Shown piece after piece: positions 1-9,802 of a stretch of 64,000 nucleotides of DNA (position 1 is its first letter; the number at the start of each line of letters is the position of its first letter). Source of the DNA: Lichina pygmaea. Lineage: Eukaryota > Ascomycota > Lichinomycetes > Lichinales > Lichinaceae. Made by a program: the position numbers and the translations under genes. The stretch lies in assembly GCA_963422465.1 (NCBI GenBank), contig OY730172.1:930001-994000 (forward strand), given 5' to 3'. The notes under the pieces were generated by a model. The model searched no databases. It was not told where the DNA came from and saw only the letters and a program-made list of their open reading frames with translations.

Positions 1-1
1 C

Positions 2-286
2 GAAGAAGAGTACGATGTCGAAAGGATCCTGGATAGTCGAAGAAACAGACGGAAAACCGAGTACCTGGTGAAGTGGTTAGGATTTGACGAAGAGGAGAAT
101 TCGTGGGAACCAACCGAAAACTTCAGCTCTGCGATGAACCAGAAGCTGGTGGATTACCACCAAGCAAACCCGCAGCAACCAGGTCTGACAGGGACAACGG
201 CTCAAGAGAAGCCAAAGTCTCTGAGGAGAAGATGTCCTCAAAGGACGGTGGAGCAGCAGCCTGACTGGCCTCCCGTTCGCGGATAA
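2..286 (+). CDS. Chromodomain tail of gypsy integrase (partial, 5' end off window)
   Basis: The reading frame is open from the window edge to a stop at 284-286. It shows a classic chromodomain: YDVERILDSR, then EYLVKWLGF, then ENSWEPTENF, with the aromatic cage residues Y, W and W in place. Chromodomains at the C-terminus of chromovirus integrases steer insertion toward modified histones. After the domain comes a basic, Gln/Pro-rich tail of about 45 residues. Family assignment rests on seen motifs; the targeting role is family knowledge. Confidence 0.85.
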   Translation, partial: EEEYDVERILDSRRNRRKTEYLVKWLGFDEEENSWEPTENFSSAMNQKLVDYHQANPQQPGLTGTTAQEKPKSLRRRCPQRTVEQQPDWPPVRG

Positions 287-632
287 CGCGGAGGGCCTCT
301 TGTTCCTGAGCATCAAGAGACTCTTGATCCTTGATGGCTGACAGCTCACGACGGATGGCATCAGCCTCCTTCTGTGAGAGACGACCCAGCTGCCGGCGGA
401 GGCGGATCTGCCGGGGAAGCAACTTTGACAATTGGTCATCAGTCTCCCGCAGCTGAGCCTTGAGCTGCTCGCGCTCAAGTTCCATCTTCTTCCATTCCGA
501 TTCCGAGAGATGAAGGTCGCAGCGACGACCCTTCTCAACACACCGACGACAAAAAGATGATGCGGAGCTCACAACACACTTGGCGTGGTCGCGACGACAA
601 GCACCGCATGCGATTTTCGATTCCTTGCCCAT
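123..632 (-). CDS. Antisense Zn(II)2Cys6 zinc-cluster plus coiled-coil ORF inside the gypsy 3' region
   Basis: A 169-residue ORF with an ATG at 630-632 reads against the retrotransposon. Its N-terminus has six cysteines spaced C-x2-C-x6-C-x8-C-x2-C-x6-C (residues 9, 12, 19, 28, 31, 38). That is the spacing of the fungal binuclear zinc cluster found in Gal4-type regulators. Residues about 48-115 are charged and heptad-like (probable coiled coil), and the C-terminus is acidic and Ser/Leu-rich. It overlaps the chromodomain tail on the other strand. It could be an accessory gene of the element or a captured host fragment. Expression is not shown by sequence. Confidence 0.6.
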   Translation of the reverse strand: MGKESKIACGACRRDHAKCVVSSASSFCRRCVEKGRRCDLHLSESEWKKMELEREQLKAQLRETDDQLSKLLPRQIRLRRQLGRLSQKEADAIRRELSAIKDQESLDAQEQEALRVIREREASQAAAPPSFEDIFSSETLASLEPLSLSDLVAAGLLGGNPPASGSSQS

Positions 633-756
633 TTTGCCAATACGACAAGAAAGAAAACCGCGACGACGAGTTCAAGTTGTCTGGCCTCGGTTCATGACAA
701 GAGAGGAGCAGGAACGAAAAGGATCTGGGGACAGAACCCTTGGAGGGAGGGGATAG

Positions 757-1081
757 TGTTAAGGCCTAGGCCGGAACAGCCCAGGTAAGCGAGGAGCTCG
801 TCCGGTGGACGAGCAGGAGCTAAGCGAGGAGCTCGTCCACGCAAAAGGACGATACCCCTCGAGGAGACCCCCCCCCTCGGGGCATCTGTATAAAGACCCC
901 CCAAAGAGCCCGGAGGGATTAGCTCTCCAGGCTGAACACAATACGCACACATCGTACTGAGACAATAGCACAGGAGAGTTACCCCACCTGTCTATTCCTC
1001 TACCGAGTCCCTGTCTAGAATCCGCCCTGCGAAGCAACAGACCGTACCAGTTTCTGTGTGAACCCGGCCCGGCCTTTAACA
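757..1081 (+). repeat. 3' LTR of the gypsy element
   Basis: The LTR runs from TGTTAAGGC to GCCTTTAACA, which are inverted ends with the usual TG...CA. A purine-rich tract (GGAGGGAGGGGATAG) sits directly upstream as the plus-strand primer site. A TATA box (TATAAAG) lies near 889-895. Length is 325 bp. The matching 5' LTR is outside the window, so age cannot be estimated. Confidence 0.8.
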
Positions 1082-1144
1082 CCAAGTCAGGTCAAGGTTA
1101 CCGAATCAGTTAGGCTCGAGTTCTGCTCTGCTATTGCCTTGTCA
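1082..1144. repeat. 63-bp inverted repeat, left arm (right arm 1438-1500)
   Basis: Positions 1082-1144 are repeated in inverted orientation at 1438-1500 with about 2 mismatches in 63 bp, separated by 293 bp. The left arm begins at the first base after the upstream LTR. The arms would form a long hairpin. They lie within gypsy-derived sequence. Confidence 0.85.
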
Positions 1145-1620
1145 CAAGTGTTGAGTGTCATCTTGAGTGACAGTGACGTGATGAAGCTCTCAAGCTTCTC
1201 ATGCGTGATTTCCGTGTTTCCGCCATCGCCACTGAAGATCTCTGGGTCAGCAGTGCGTTCGGACTTGGACTTGGGAGTAGTGTTAGTAGCTTGAATTCGC
1301 ATGAACTCTGCAAACATGTTGCGAAGGAACTCGTCATTTCCAGCAACTGGCATGGCTTGGTCTGGTTGTTGAGACATGACAAGGACGTGAACGTGGCTTG
1401 GTGAAGTGTGTTATGGTTGGGTAGGTCTTTCGTAGTGTGACAAGGCAATGGCAGAGCAGAACTCGAGTCTAACTGATTCGGTAACCTTGACCTGACTTGG
1501 CTTGAGACTTGAGACTTGGATTGATGTACAAGACGAAAGACAAGGAAGGAAAAGAGAAAAGAAGAAGAGAAGAAGCTGGGGGAGCAGGAGAAGTTCTTAT
1601 AGGCAGGGGATACGGCGGAG

Positions 1621-1842
1621 CAAACAGGCAACAGTGCAGATGGAACTTCCCGGCAAGGTGCGTGACTTGTGCCAGATATGCAACTGGGCCAGAACCGTGA
1701 CAGGAACTTCCCGGCAAGGTGCGTGACTTGTGCCAGATATGCAACGAGGCAATGGCAGAGCAAACAGGCAACAGTGCAGATGGAACTTCCCGGCAAGGTG
1801 CGTGACTTGTGCCAGATATGCAACTGGGCCAGAACCGTGACA
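1621..1842. repeat. Direct repeats: 82-bp unit twice, 43-bp core three times
   Basis: An 82-bp unit at 1621-1702 recurs at 1761-1842 (period 140). Its 43-bp core, beginning GGAACTTCCCGGCAAGGTGC, occurs at 1642, 1703 and 1782. The copies are almost identical, so the duplication is recent relative to the surrounding relics. The setting suggests an LTR with internal tandem repeats. Confidence 0.85.
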
Positions 1843-1860
1843 CTTATAGCTAGTGAACGA

Positions 1861-2315
1861 CTCAGACTTGTCAAGGGCTAGACGTCGATCACGATCAATA
1901 GATTCCTATTGTACAAGAAGGTAAAGCTGCAGAAGAGAAATGCAGCGCAGACAGGTAAAAACACGAAAAAGTGGTGCGAAGTCAGCTGACTTGCCACGTG
2001 GCCACGTGACTTGGCGGTGCTCGCGGTCTGCCCTTTGACAGACTTCTCGTAGCTGGTGAACAACTCAGACTTCTTGTAGCTGGCAGACAACCTAACTTAT
2101 CGCAGCTGGTAGGCGGATGGCTTCAACTTGCGCAGATTCCGGGCTTATAACCTGTTGGAGCTGGGAGGCAGGGAAGAGCTGTTGTCAATTTCTCTAGGAA
2201 AGAACACTCGCTATATACACGAATTCAACCCCTGTTCAGTCCCTATTCAGCCTCTATTCTGCAGCCTGCCGTGTCCTTCCCGAGATTAGACCTTGGCAGT
2301 GTTGCAATCCTAACA
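1861..2315 (+). mobile_element. Probable LTR-derived relic
   Basis: This stretch ends in GCAATCCTAACA, a common fungal LTR 3' end. It carries a TATA-like TATATAC near 2211, followed by a pyrimidine-rich 100-bp segment as in an R-U5 region. It also contains diverged copies of a TAGCTGGTGAACAACTCAGA motif (about 1850 and 2050). The left boundary is uncertain and no coding sequence was recognised. It may be a solo LTR. Confidence 0.35.
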
Positions 2316-3078
2316 TGTAGCTTTACAACAGATGGTGAGCATCTTACAAGAGTTCTTCCCTGCTTTACGTGGGACTGACCACTTCAGCATACTTGCAGAC
2401 TTCTGCTCTCAAGCCTCGTATGTATGTACAGTGCGTACGGCAATCTCTGCAGGTGCCAATCTGCTGCTACTGTACGGAAGTAGAGGTCAGTACGGAGTAC
2501 CTACGAGTGATGGTAGTACCAGTAGTGGCCATCTACCGACAGTTACCACATGGTTCATGTTGTTCATCAGCTCTATCTCCTGTGCTTCCGTCCGGTTGAC
2601 AGAAAAGCGAGCGAGTGAGCGAGCAATGACCACTACAAAAATCAAGAACTAACAAGTCACGACTAATACATAGGGTAAGCGTGTGAAGATTTCTCACAGC
2701 TTATGATTGTAGCATGCTATAGCGACTATTGCTCGCCTCGGCTCCGCAAGGATGGGCAAATGCGTGAATCGCTGACTCAGGATCGTACAGGGGGTGAAAG
2801 CTTACGTAATGTGGAGCTGAGTCAGAAAGGCTTCGAAGAATGGGAGTCGAGAACTTCCGGCTGAAAATGGGCAAAAGGGGCAAAGCGCTCACGGCGCTGT
2901 AGGTATATTGAATGCCATGGGGCAGAACAGAACAAGATCAATCGGAGAGAAGCCATCTCGACTGGAAGAGATATCAGGAGACAGGCAGCGACGGTGTTCG
3001 ACAGGAACAGCAGTCCGAAAGTATACAGCGGTTGTCTTGGGGAGAGGGAGAGAGAGAGAGAAGAGACCGGAGGGGACT
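2316..3078. other. Intergenic, no gene recognised
   Basis: No ORF here shows coding character or a known motif. The stretch contains scattered GTAC motifs (2425-2525) and a GAGAGAGAGAGA tract near 3049-3061, next to the 3' end of the CBS/PB1 gene. Confidence 0.6.
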
Positions 3079-5289
3079 TTATCGGCTACTCGTCCGACCC
3101 AAGGTGAATGCACCGATGAGAATCACGGCCAAGGCTGCGATGGCACCCGGGATGAGATAATCGTTGGGAATGCCTGCGATCAGGTCTTGTTTCGGCGGCG
3201 CTCGCACCTTGCGCTCGCGCGTCGGTAGCGCCGTTGTCTCATCGTCCTGTGCGTCGTCGGACACGTGTCTCAGGGATCCCACGGTGGCCAAGGCCGGAAG
3301 GGTGCCGACGACCGGCTTGGGATCGACCGTCGCGCTTAGAGGCGGTTTGGCCGGATCGTGCACGAATAAATCGACCTTGTCGCGACGGCCTTGACGAGCC
3401 AGTTCAATGGCATCGAGGAGGTCCCGGTCGGTCGTGATCGACACCGTGTCCCCTTCGTTGTCGAGGTAGCTGAGCGCGAACCCCGACTTGCCCAGTCTAC
3501 CGTCCGTCACTGTCGCCTCGCCGCCGACGGCGTCGACCTCGGCACCAAGCTTGGAGGTCACGTTGGCGACGAGATCGCCGACGCCGACGGAAGGCGCCAC
3601 CTGCAACCGGTGGACCCGACCGCTCGGAGCCTTGAACTTGAACGGGAACGACGCGTCCTCGGTTGGGGGTCCCGCGACGGCCGAGTGGGGTGGTGACGTC
3701 TCGCCATTGTGCGATGCCGACTCGTTGGGCAGGACGCTCGAGTCAATCCGCTCGAGCGGATTTTTTGGGGTGATCTCGGGCGAGATCAGCGATCGATGCG
3801 GCGTCCCAGCGGAGAAGCCCCCTTCGCCGGACATGATCGACTCGGACTCGTTGTCGAGCGACAGCCAGAATTTATTCCATGCCGGGCCTTCGCTGTCCCC
3901 AGTGGACATGGTGTTGATCTGTGACGGGTGAGTAGTCAGCGACGGGAGAAGGACGTCGTCATTCTCGAACGCCGCCCGTCTCTGCTTACTTGCTCCAAGG
4001 TAGCGTAGGTCAATTTCAAGACGTCTACCATGCCCACAATCTCGCCGGGCTCGTTCATGACCGGTAGGTTGAGGTAATGCCCGTCTGCTCTAGTTGTCAG
4101 AACAGCAAAACCCCTCTCGTCAGACTTGGTTTCCTCAACAGCATACCATGCATCTTTCGTAGGGCGGCTTGGATGCTCATGTCGAGGGGAGCAAAGTCGG
4201 GGTGCGGGGTCATGACGCGGACGACGCTGCAGTTTCCAGGGTCGAGTCCCGGCGCGATCACGCGGAGAACAACATCTTTGCTGGTGAAGATGCCCGTGAT
4301 CTGGCCCTGGTCCTGGACGAGAACGGCGGTGGTATGGTTCTCCTTCATGAGAGCGGCCGCTTCTCGGACTGAGGTCCGCACCGAGACCGTCGTCGGTGGG
4401 AGGCCGTTCAAAACGCTCTCGAGGGTGGGGCCGGACATCTTTTGCCTCAGGGCCTCGACGTACTGGATAATCTGCTGCGGTTGGCTCGAGCCCAGCTCCG
4501 ACTGCACTCCTTCCAAGGCGTCGTACAGCTTCCTCGACGACGCGTACGCGCGCTCCAACTTCTCCATGGCGTCGTAGAAGCACTTGGTGATGTCCAGGAT
4601 TCCCGTGATATCTTGGTTCTCGTCCATGACCGGCAGATGTCGGAAGCCTTTGCGCACCATGAGGTCCAGCGCGTCCGTGGCACTCGTGTCCGTGCGCGCG
4701 CACAGAGGGTTTTTGGTCATGATCTCGGCGATGGTGACGTCGTTGGCCTTGATGCCGGCACCGACGACTCGAAAGGCCAGATCCTTCGCCGTGAAGATGC
4801 CCGATATCCGATCGTCGTCGTCCGTCACCAGCACGCAGTCCTCGCGCTTGGCCGCCATCAGTTGGGCTGCCTCGGCAACGGTGGTGGACGGCTTGATCTG
4901 GAGCGCATGGCTCGGCTTCAGCGACAGCACGCTGCCGGGGTTTGCCTTGCGCGCTTGCCGGGCTCGTGCCGCCGTCTGCTTCTTCTTGCCAAGGTCGGTC
5001 TCGATCTTCCGTCGGATAGCCTGCGAGAATCGGGGAGAGATTTTAAGTGCTAGTTCAACGCCAACTTGGGGTATCTTGGCTGTTGACCGACCTCATCTCG
5101 TTTGGACTGCTTCTGGCGGCTTACGCTCAACGTCGAACCTGAAAGATCGCTCTGGATGTTGCCTCCGGGGAGCACGTCTAGTGCCGGACGAGGAATGGCC
5201 GAGGGGCTGTTTGTGAAGGGCAGCTGGGCTCGACTGTTGGTTCGATTTGGCGGTGCCCTGTAGGTCCCACCGGAGGACATGTTCGACAT
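3079..5289 (-). CDS. CBS-pair and PB1 domain protein with C-terminal membrane anchor (Mug70-like)
   Basis: Four exons, 5092-5289, 4147-5020, 3990-4087 and 3079-3918, total 2010 nt (669 residues). The start is the ATG at 5287-5289. The N-terminus is basic and disordered. Four CBS motifs in two pairs follow (for example REDCVLVTDDDDRISGIFTA and NLPVMNEPGEIVGMVDVLKL). A PB1 domain comes next (FKFKAPSGRVHRLQV through LSYLDNEGDTVSI), then a hydrophobic C-terminal segment (YLIPGAIAALAVILIGAFTL) that should anchor the protein in a membrane. CBS pairs usually bind adenine nucleotides and PB1 domains mediate pairing with other proteins. The architecture matches the fungal family that includes S. pombe Mug70, whose function is poorly known. 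Introns of 59-71 nt are all GT-AG and in phase. Confidence 0.85.
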
Positions 5290-5818
5290 GGCTGCCAGAC
5301 CAGATGGCTATGAGTAACAGAGCCTTGTTGACTGACAAGAGCTGCTCGGCGAGGAGCTGAATCTTGCTTGAAGGATGTTAGAGCAAGAATCTACGCTCCC
5401 GGATTGTTGTTGTTGTCGGTTCAACGACCGGCCTCGCTATTGCCGCTTTTGCTTTTCCTCACGCTAAGATACTGGGTGCCGATCCGAGTTGCTGTGAACA
5501 AGCACATGACCACGACAGTGTGGTAGCTGTTGGAATGCAATGATCTTGATTGTCCAATGTCCCGAAGATCAATTTTAGACCACTCGTAGACCTGCACGAA
5601 GCAACATGTTCTCAATCTCAAGGGATAGAAAGACGCCGCCAGATCACGTGATGCTAGGCGACGCTTATGTAAGCTAGGGTTAAACCGCCTCACAAGCGGC
5701 CCCCTTACATAACCGGTCCACAAATCCAAAAGTAGCGATATCGAAATCCACGATTTGAAAAGCTTCAGAGGGACCGAGGTTTGTGGTATCCAAACAACTC
5801 AGTCGTCCTGTCGCCACG
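5290..5818. promoter_or_regulatory. Shared upstream region of CBS/PB1 gene and eS26 gene
   Basis: These 529 bp separate two divergently transcribed genes, so both promoters must lie here. No ORF with coding character was seen. A CACGTG E-box-like site lies near 5644. A bidirectional role is inferred from position only. Confidence 0.4.
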
Positions 5819-6521
5819 ATGGTCAAGAAAAGAAAGAACAAGTGCGTCACTCCCCGCTGCTTCATTCGGGCGACTCTTATGGTCGAGGGACTATACTGAT
5901 GCGACCTGTGTGATGCAGCGGTCGCAACAAGAAGGGCCGCGGGCACGTCAAGCCCATCCGCTGTTCCAACTGCTCGCGATGTACGCCCAAGGACAAGGCC
6001 ATCAAGCGGTTCACCATCCGAAACATGGTCGAGTCGGCCGCCATCCGTACGTTGCTGCATCCCTCTGATATCCACTCGAGCATTGACGCCCCGCTGTCTT
6101 TTGAGGGAGCAACGATCTCTACATGCGTGTGTCCTGGAGGATCACTCACTGATGACCTTCGGCTCCTCTAGGTGATATCTCTGACGCGTCGGTCTTTCAG
6201 GAGTACACTGTCCCTAAGATGTACCTGAAGCTGCAGTACTGTGTGTCGTGCGCGATTCACGGAAAGATTGTCCGGTCAGTCTACCTTCTTCTACCGCCGG
6301 CTTCGTAGCATACAGAGGGCGACGCCTGACCGTGCCGTATCTTCTGTTTCTACCGCCGATCGTCAATGTCTTCAGGAGCAATGCGTTCTAACAGCGATTT
6401 ATTCTGCAGGGTCCGCTCTCGGGAGGGTCGTCGCAACCGAGCGCCGCCTCCAAGGGTACGATACAACAAGGACGGCAAGAAGGTGAACCCGCAACAGGCG
6501 GCAAAGGTTGCGCAAGCCTGA
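5819..6521 (+). CDS. RPS26: 40S ribosomal protein S26 (eS26)
   Basis: Four exons (5819-5841, 5919-6046, 6172-6274, 6410-6521) give 366 nt, 121 residues. The 23-nt first exon encodes the conserved start MVKKRKN and the protein continues [20 protein letters not shown]. The zinc-binding CxxC pairs (RCSNCSRC and [13 protein letters not shown]) are present. The C-terminus is basic and Ala/Gln-rich as usual. eS26 sits at the mRNA exit channel of the small subunit and contacts mRNA upstream of the start codon. All splice sites are GT-AG and frame is kept. An intron right after the first few codons is common in fungal ribosomal protein genes. Confidence 0.95.
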
Positions 6522-6984
6522 TGGAAGCTAGCAAGAGCCGGGATACCTTCAACTCATCATCTTACCCTGCTTACCTCCATGTCTCGATCACGGCTCGTCT
6601 CCTCCTCCCATGTAGGACTAGCAATGAGAATGCACGCTACCGCAACTGCCCTGCACCGTTCGGCAAGCCTAGGCACGAACGGACTCTTTAGATGAATCGT
6701 CAACCACAGCACCCGAGATACGTAGCTCAGCTCAAGTGCTCCATCACCAACTCATTCACGGTGCCGTCCCATCTTTGACCACACTAGTTAAAAGTCCCTC
6801 ACACAGAATTCGTTTGTAGTAGTAAGCTCTAGATTGATTGATTGGTGCAGCCAACTGCTCCAGTCCAGATGAAGCACAGATGAAAGAAGCTACAGTAAAG
6901 CAATACGGAATCTGGATGAAGAAACAGAGAAGGAGATGGGGGGGAGGTTGGGTTTGGCAAGGTGAAACATCTTCCAAATAGAGG

Positions 6985-7250
6985 CCATCTTCTTGCACGA
7001 GTAGATGTCATTGTTGTGGAATGTTGCGCGTTGTTGCACGATTTGCACGAGTAGGCCAACCAAGGCCTTCTTACATATGTAGGGTGGTCCTTGCACAGGT
7101 ACGTGTCCTTGCACAAGCACGGTAGTAGGTTGTTCTTGCACACGTAGAGTAGAGTGTTCTTGCATATTTAGCCCCAGGTCCTTCATACAGATGGGGTTTC
7201 TTTACGTACGGGCAGGTGTTCTTACACGGACAGGGGTTCCTGCACGAGTA
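6985..7250. repeat. Degenerate minisatellite with CTTGCACGAGTAGG-like units
   Basis: About ten imperfect copies of a roughly 24-bp unit built around CTTGCAC(G/A)(A/C)GTAG follow one another. They read as Cys-Ala-Arg-Thr repeats on the minus strand, but that frame has no independent support as a gene. The stretch lies between eS26 and the metacaspase 3' end. Confidence 0.55.
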
Positions 7251-7504
7251 GGTAGAGAACGGGGAGATAAGAGATAGGTAGACAAGGACAGAGATAAGAG
7301 AACAACATAAATAGAAGCAGAAACACCAGATGGGACACAGAGACAGAGGGAGAGAGAGACAGAGATGAATGATAGAGAAGAGAGGGAGATAGACACATGT
7401 GGATGAAAGACAAGAGATGAGATGAGATTGGTAGGTGGGTGCTAGTGGAAGGCCTTTGTTTGGTCGTGGCGAAGGACTGTAGCGCAGTTGGTAGGAGCGA
7501 TGGC

Positions 7505-7760
7505 ATTGATAGTGACGCCGTTGGCGCTGCTGCTGCTGCTGCTGCTGTTGCTGGCTGGCTGCAATGGCTGGCTTCACATGACGTACAGCAGATTTGTATC
7601 TGGTCGAGGTGAACGAAGGATGGTTAGCACGGTGACGGCCATAGAAAGTTGCAACAGCAAGGTGCAACAGCAACGGAAATAGCAAGCCGTAACAGCAATA
7701 GCAACAACAACAGTAACGGAAACAGGAACAACAAGGTGCAACAGCAACAGCACCAAACAT
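7505..7760. repeat. CAG/CAA-type trinucleotide-rich tract
   Basis: GCT/GTT runs at 7528-7552 and CAACAGCAA-type runs at 7650-7755 form a low-complexity tract. Long ORFs across it (Cys- or Gln-rich) are by-products of the repeat. It lies 3' of the metacaspase gene. Confidence 0.6.
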
Positions 7761-7816
7761 AGACAAGAGCCAGTGCAAAACCAACATAGAAGATAAGCAC
7801 CTCTCGATCAAACTTC

Positions 7817-9635
7817 TCAAGTCCATCGCCACGAACCAAAGACCACACACGAGAGAAAAAAGGAGAAAACAAAAAGCAAATGGGCTTGCTTACTCAAGGG
7901 ATGGCTGCAGCTCAGTTGTGGTCGTTGCGTGTACTTGGCCGAGAGCTCGTCGCGGATGCTGTTGAGCAGCTGCACGTAGCTCTGATGCGGGTTCTTCTTG
8001 AGCGCCGTGATGAAGGCCCAGGACATGGCACCCGTGGCCTGGCCACCGATGTGGGCGTCTTGGCTGTAGAGTTCCCGAGTGCGGTTTTAGTTCGTTGGTT
8101 CTGCCAATGTCGGAGCGGAGGAAGGGGGGGGGGGGGGGGGGGGGCGGATTAGGTGGCCATGACCCTGGTAGGGTAGGGAAGGAAAGGAAAGAAAACAAGA
8201 GCAATCTGCTACGTACGACTTCTGCTCGTCCTTCGAACCCGACCACATGACGACGTCGGCCGGCGATGTCTTGGTCTTGAGTGACTTTTCCTGCGCGGCG
8301 TCGCCCTTGGTGGCCTTCTTGTAGAAGCTGGTCACGTTCTTCATCATCGTGCTGACGTCGCCGCGACCGTAGGCCGACACGAGCCCCAGCAGGCCCTGAG
8401 CGGCTTCCTTGCCAATGTTCGGTTCCTTGAGCACGCCCTGAATTGTACGTCGTCAGCAAAAAAGCCATGATGGGCAAAGTGATCTGCAACGAATTCGTCA
8501 GGCATTCACCCTTACCGCTGTTGAGTAAACGTATGGCAGATCCAGCGCCGAGCCCGAGTGGCACGAGTCGAAGATCGCCGTCAGACGGACGCCTGGCGCG
8601 AGCGGATGGACCCTACAGAACATTCGGGAGCTCGGTCAGGGGATCGCGCGTCGCGGAGAGAGGGGGCTGGGCATGAAACGTACAGTATCCGATGCAGTTC
8701 GTCATCCACGATGTGACCGGCGGTTCGAAAGTCAACGGGATAGATGACCTCGTCGTAGCCATCTTCCTCGTCGCCATCGAAGTCCTCCGTCTGTCCACCG
8801 TGACCTAAGTGTCTTCGTCAATGACGCTGGCTCCAAAAGGAAAAAAAAAAGGAGGTCGACGACGAAACGAATCCCTACCCGAAAAGTGGAAGAACAGCGA
8901 GTCGTTCGGCCGGGCATCCTTGACCAGCCAGTGCATGGCTCGCAGGATGTTGGCCTTGTTCGGCTGGCTCATGGGATTCTGCTGATCGTCCGTCAGGAGC
9001 ACCATGTCCTCCCGAGCGTATCCAAAGCTCTCGCTCAGGTAGCCCGCCATGTTACGGACATCGTTGATGCAGCCGCGGAGCTCTCCTCTCTGGTTGAAGT
9101 AGTTGATTCCGATCAGAAGCGCCTTTCGACGTCCAGAACAGTTCGAGTACACGTAGTTGTAGCTCGACGGCGCGCCGGGGAAGTTCTGAGGCGTCGCCGG
9201 CGGTGCCGGTGGCTGACCGTGGCCAGGATGGCCGTAAGCGTTTGGGGCCGCCGGAGGGTGGTCTGATCGGTAGCGTCAGATCTGTCGCGCTCATACCAGT
9301 GGAGAGCGGGCTCTACTGACAAGGCGCCTGGCCATACATCGACTGGGGAGGAACATGGTGGCTGTGCTGGGGTGGGCCATGGAGGGGAGCACCATGCTGA
9401 GGAGGGTAGCCCCCGTATCCCGGGTTTGGGGACTGTATGCGCTGATCAGCTAAATGCAGCCAGTGCTCGCTCGACGCTCCACGCACCGGCGGGTAGTTCG
9501 AGTATTGCTGGGGCGGTTGCGAAACTGGTGGAGGCTGCTGGTAGTACGGTTGCGGAGACGGTGCCGCCGGCGGATACGCAGGATAACCCTGCGGCCTGGT
9601 GAATCCCCAGAGATGAGTGTCTCCCTTCCTCCCTC

Positions 9636-9678
<43 letters not shown>

Positions 9679-9802
9679 GACAGGTACGACGAGCTTACGG
9701 GTACGTGTTCTGTGGAGATGGTTGATGGTAGCCAGACGGCGGACCGTAAACTCCCTGCGGTGGGCCGTAGCCAGACTGAGGATTCCAGTGGTTGTGTGCC
9801 AT
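7817..9802 (-). CDS. MCA1: Metacaspase (type I) with Pro/Gln-rich prodomain
   Basis: Exons 9699-9802, 9321-9595, 8879-9262, 8684-8804, 8516-8612, 8217-8437 and 7817-8063 give 482 residues. A possible further 45-nt intron at 9442-9486 would give 467. The N-terminal 140 residues are rich in Pro, Gln, Tyr and Gly, as in yeast Mca1. The p20 domain begins at [13 protein letters not shown]. The catalytic His is in HFSGHGGQ (about residue 256) and the catalytic Cys in [14 protein letters not shown] (about 312). Type I metacaspases are Arg/Lys-specific, calcium-dependent cysteine proteases involved in protein quality control and cell death. The 3' end is uncertain: after CSHPL the frame reads through 25 residues to a stop at 7817, and a final spliced exon is possible. 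Intron 8064-8216 holds a 21-G run and intron 9596-9698 a CT microsatellite. Confidence 0.9.
8124..8144. repeat. 21-bp G homopolymer in a metacaspase intron
   Basis: This is an uninterrupted run of G on the plus strand. On the transcribed strand of the metacaspase it is a C run lying inside the 153-nt intron 8064-8216, upstream of the acceptor. Confidence 0.95.
9633..9673. repeat. CT/GA microsatellite in metacaspase intron 1
   Basis: A near-perfect CT run, GA in the gene's own sense, occupies about 40% of the 103-nt first intron of the metacaspase. Confidence 0.9.

Larger units (their letters stand above)
1..1081 (+). mobile_element. 3' end of a Ty3/gypsy chromovirus-type LTR retrotransposon
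   Basis: The window opens inside the 3' part of a Ty3/gypsy element. Parts seen in order are the chromodomain that ends the integrase (2-286), a non-pol stretch carrying an antisense ORF (123-632), a purine-rich tract just before the LTR (about 740-756) and a 3' LTR (757-1081). Only the 3' end is in view, so wholeness cannot be judged. The chromodomain places it in the chromovirus branch. It lies directly against other gypsy-derived sequence (1082 onward), which suggests insertion into an older element. Confidence 0.8.
1082..1860 (-). mobile_element. Fragment of a second gypsy-like element with a Gag N-terminus (fossil)
   Basis: On the minus strand an ATG at 1375-1377 opens a 96-residue frame (1087-1377). 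It has the look of a Ty3/gypsy Gag N-terminus (DPEIFSGDGG...KLESFITSLSLKM). Upstream on that strand, toward 1600, is TATA-like sequence and a pyrimidine-rich leader, then repeats typical of an LTR. The element is broken and abuts the LTR of the first element at 1081. Family assignment is by motif; boundaries are approximate. Confidence 0.5.

Noticed and set aside
5945-6068. Continuous plus-strand ORF across the eS26 first intron
   Set aside because: The conserved [10 protein letters not shown] frame needs splicing at 5842-5918; the readthrough frame has no similarity.
7071-7850. 259-residue Cys/Ser-rich minus-strand ORF downstream of the metacaspase
   Set aside because: It spans the minisatellite and the CAG/CAA tract, so its composition is explained by repeats.
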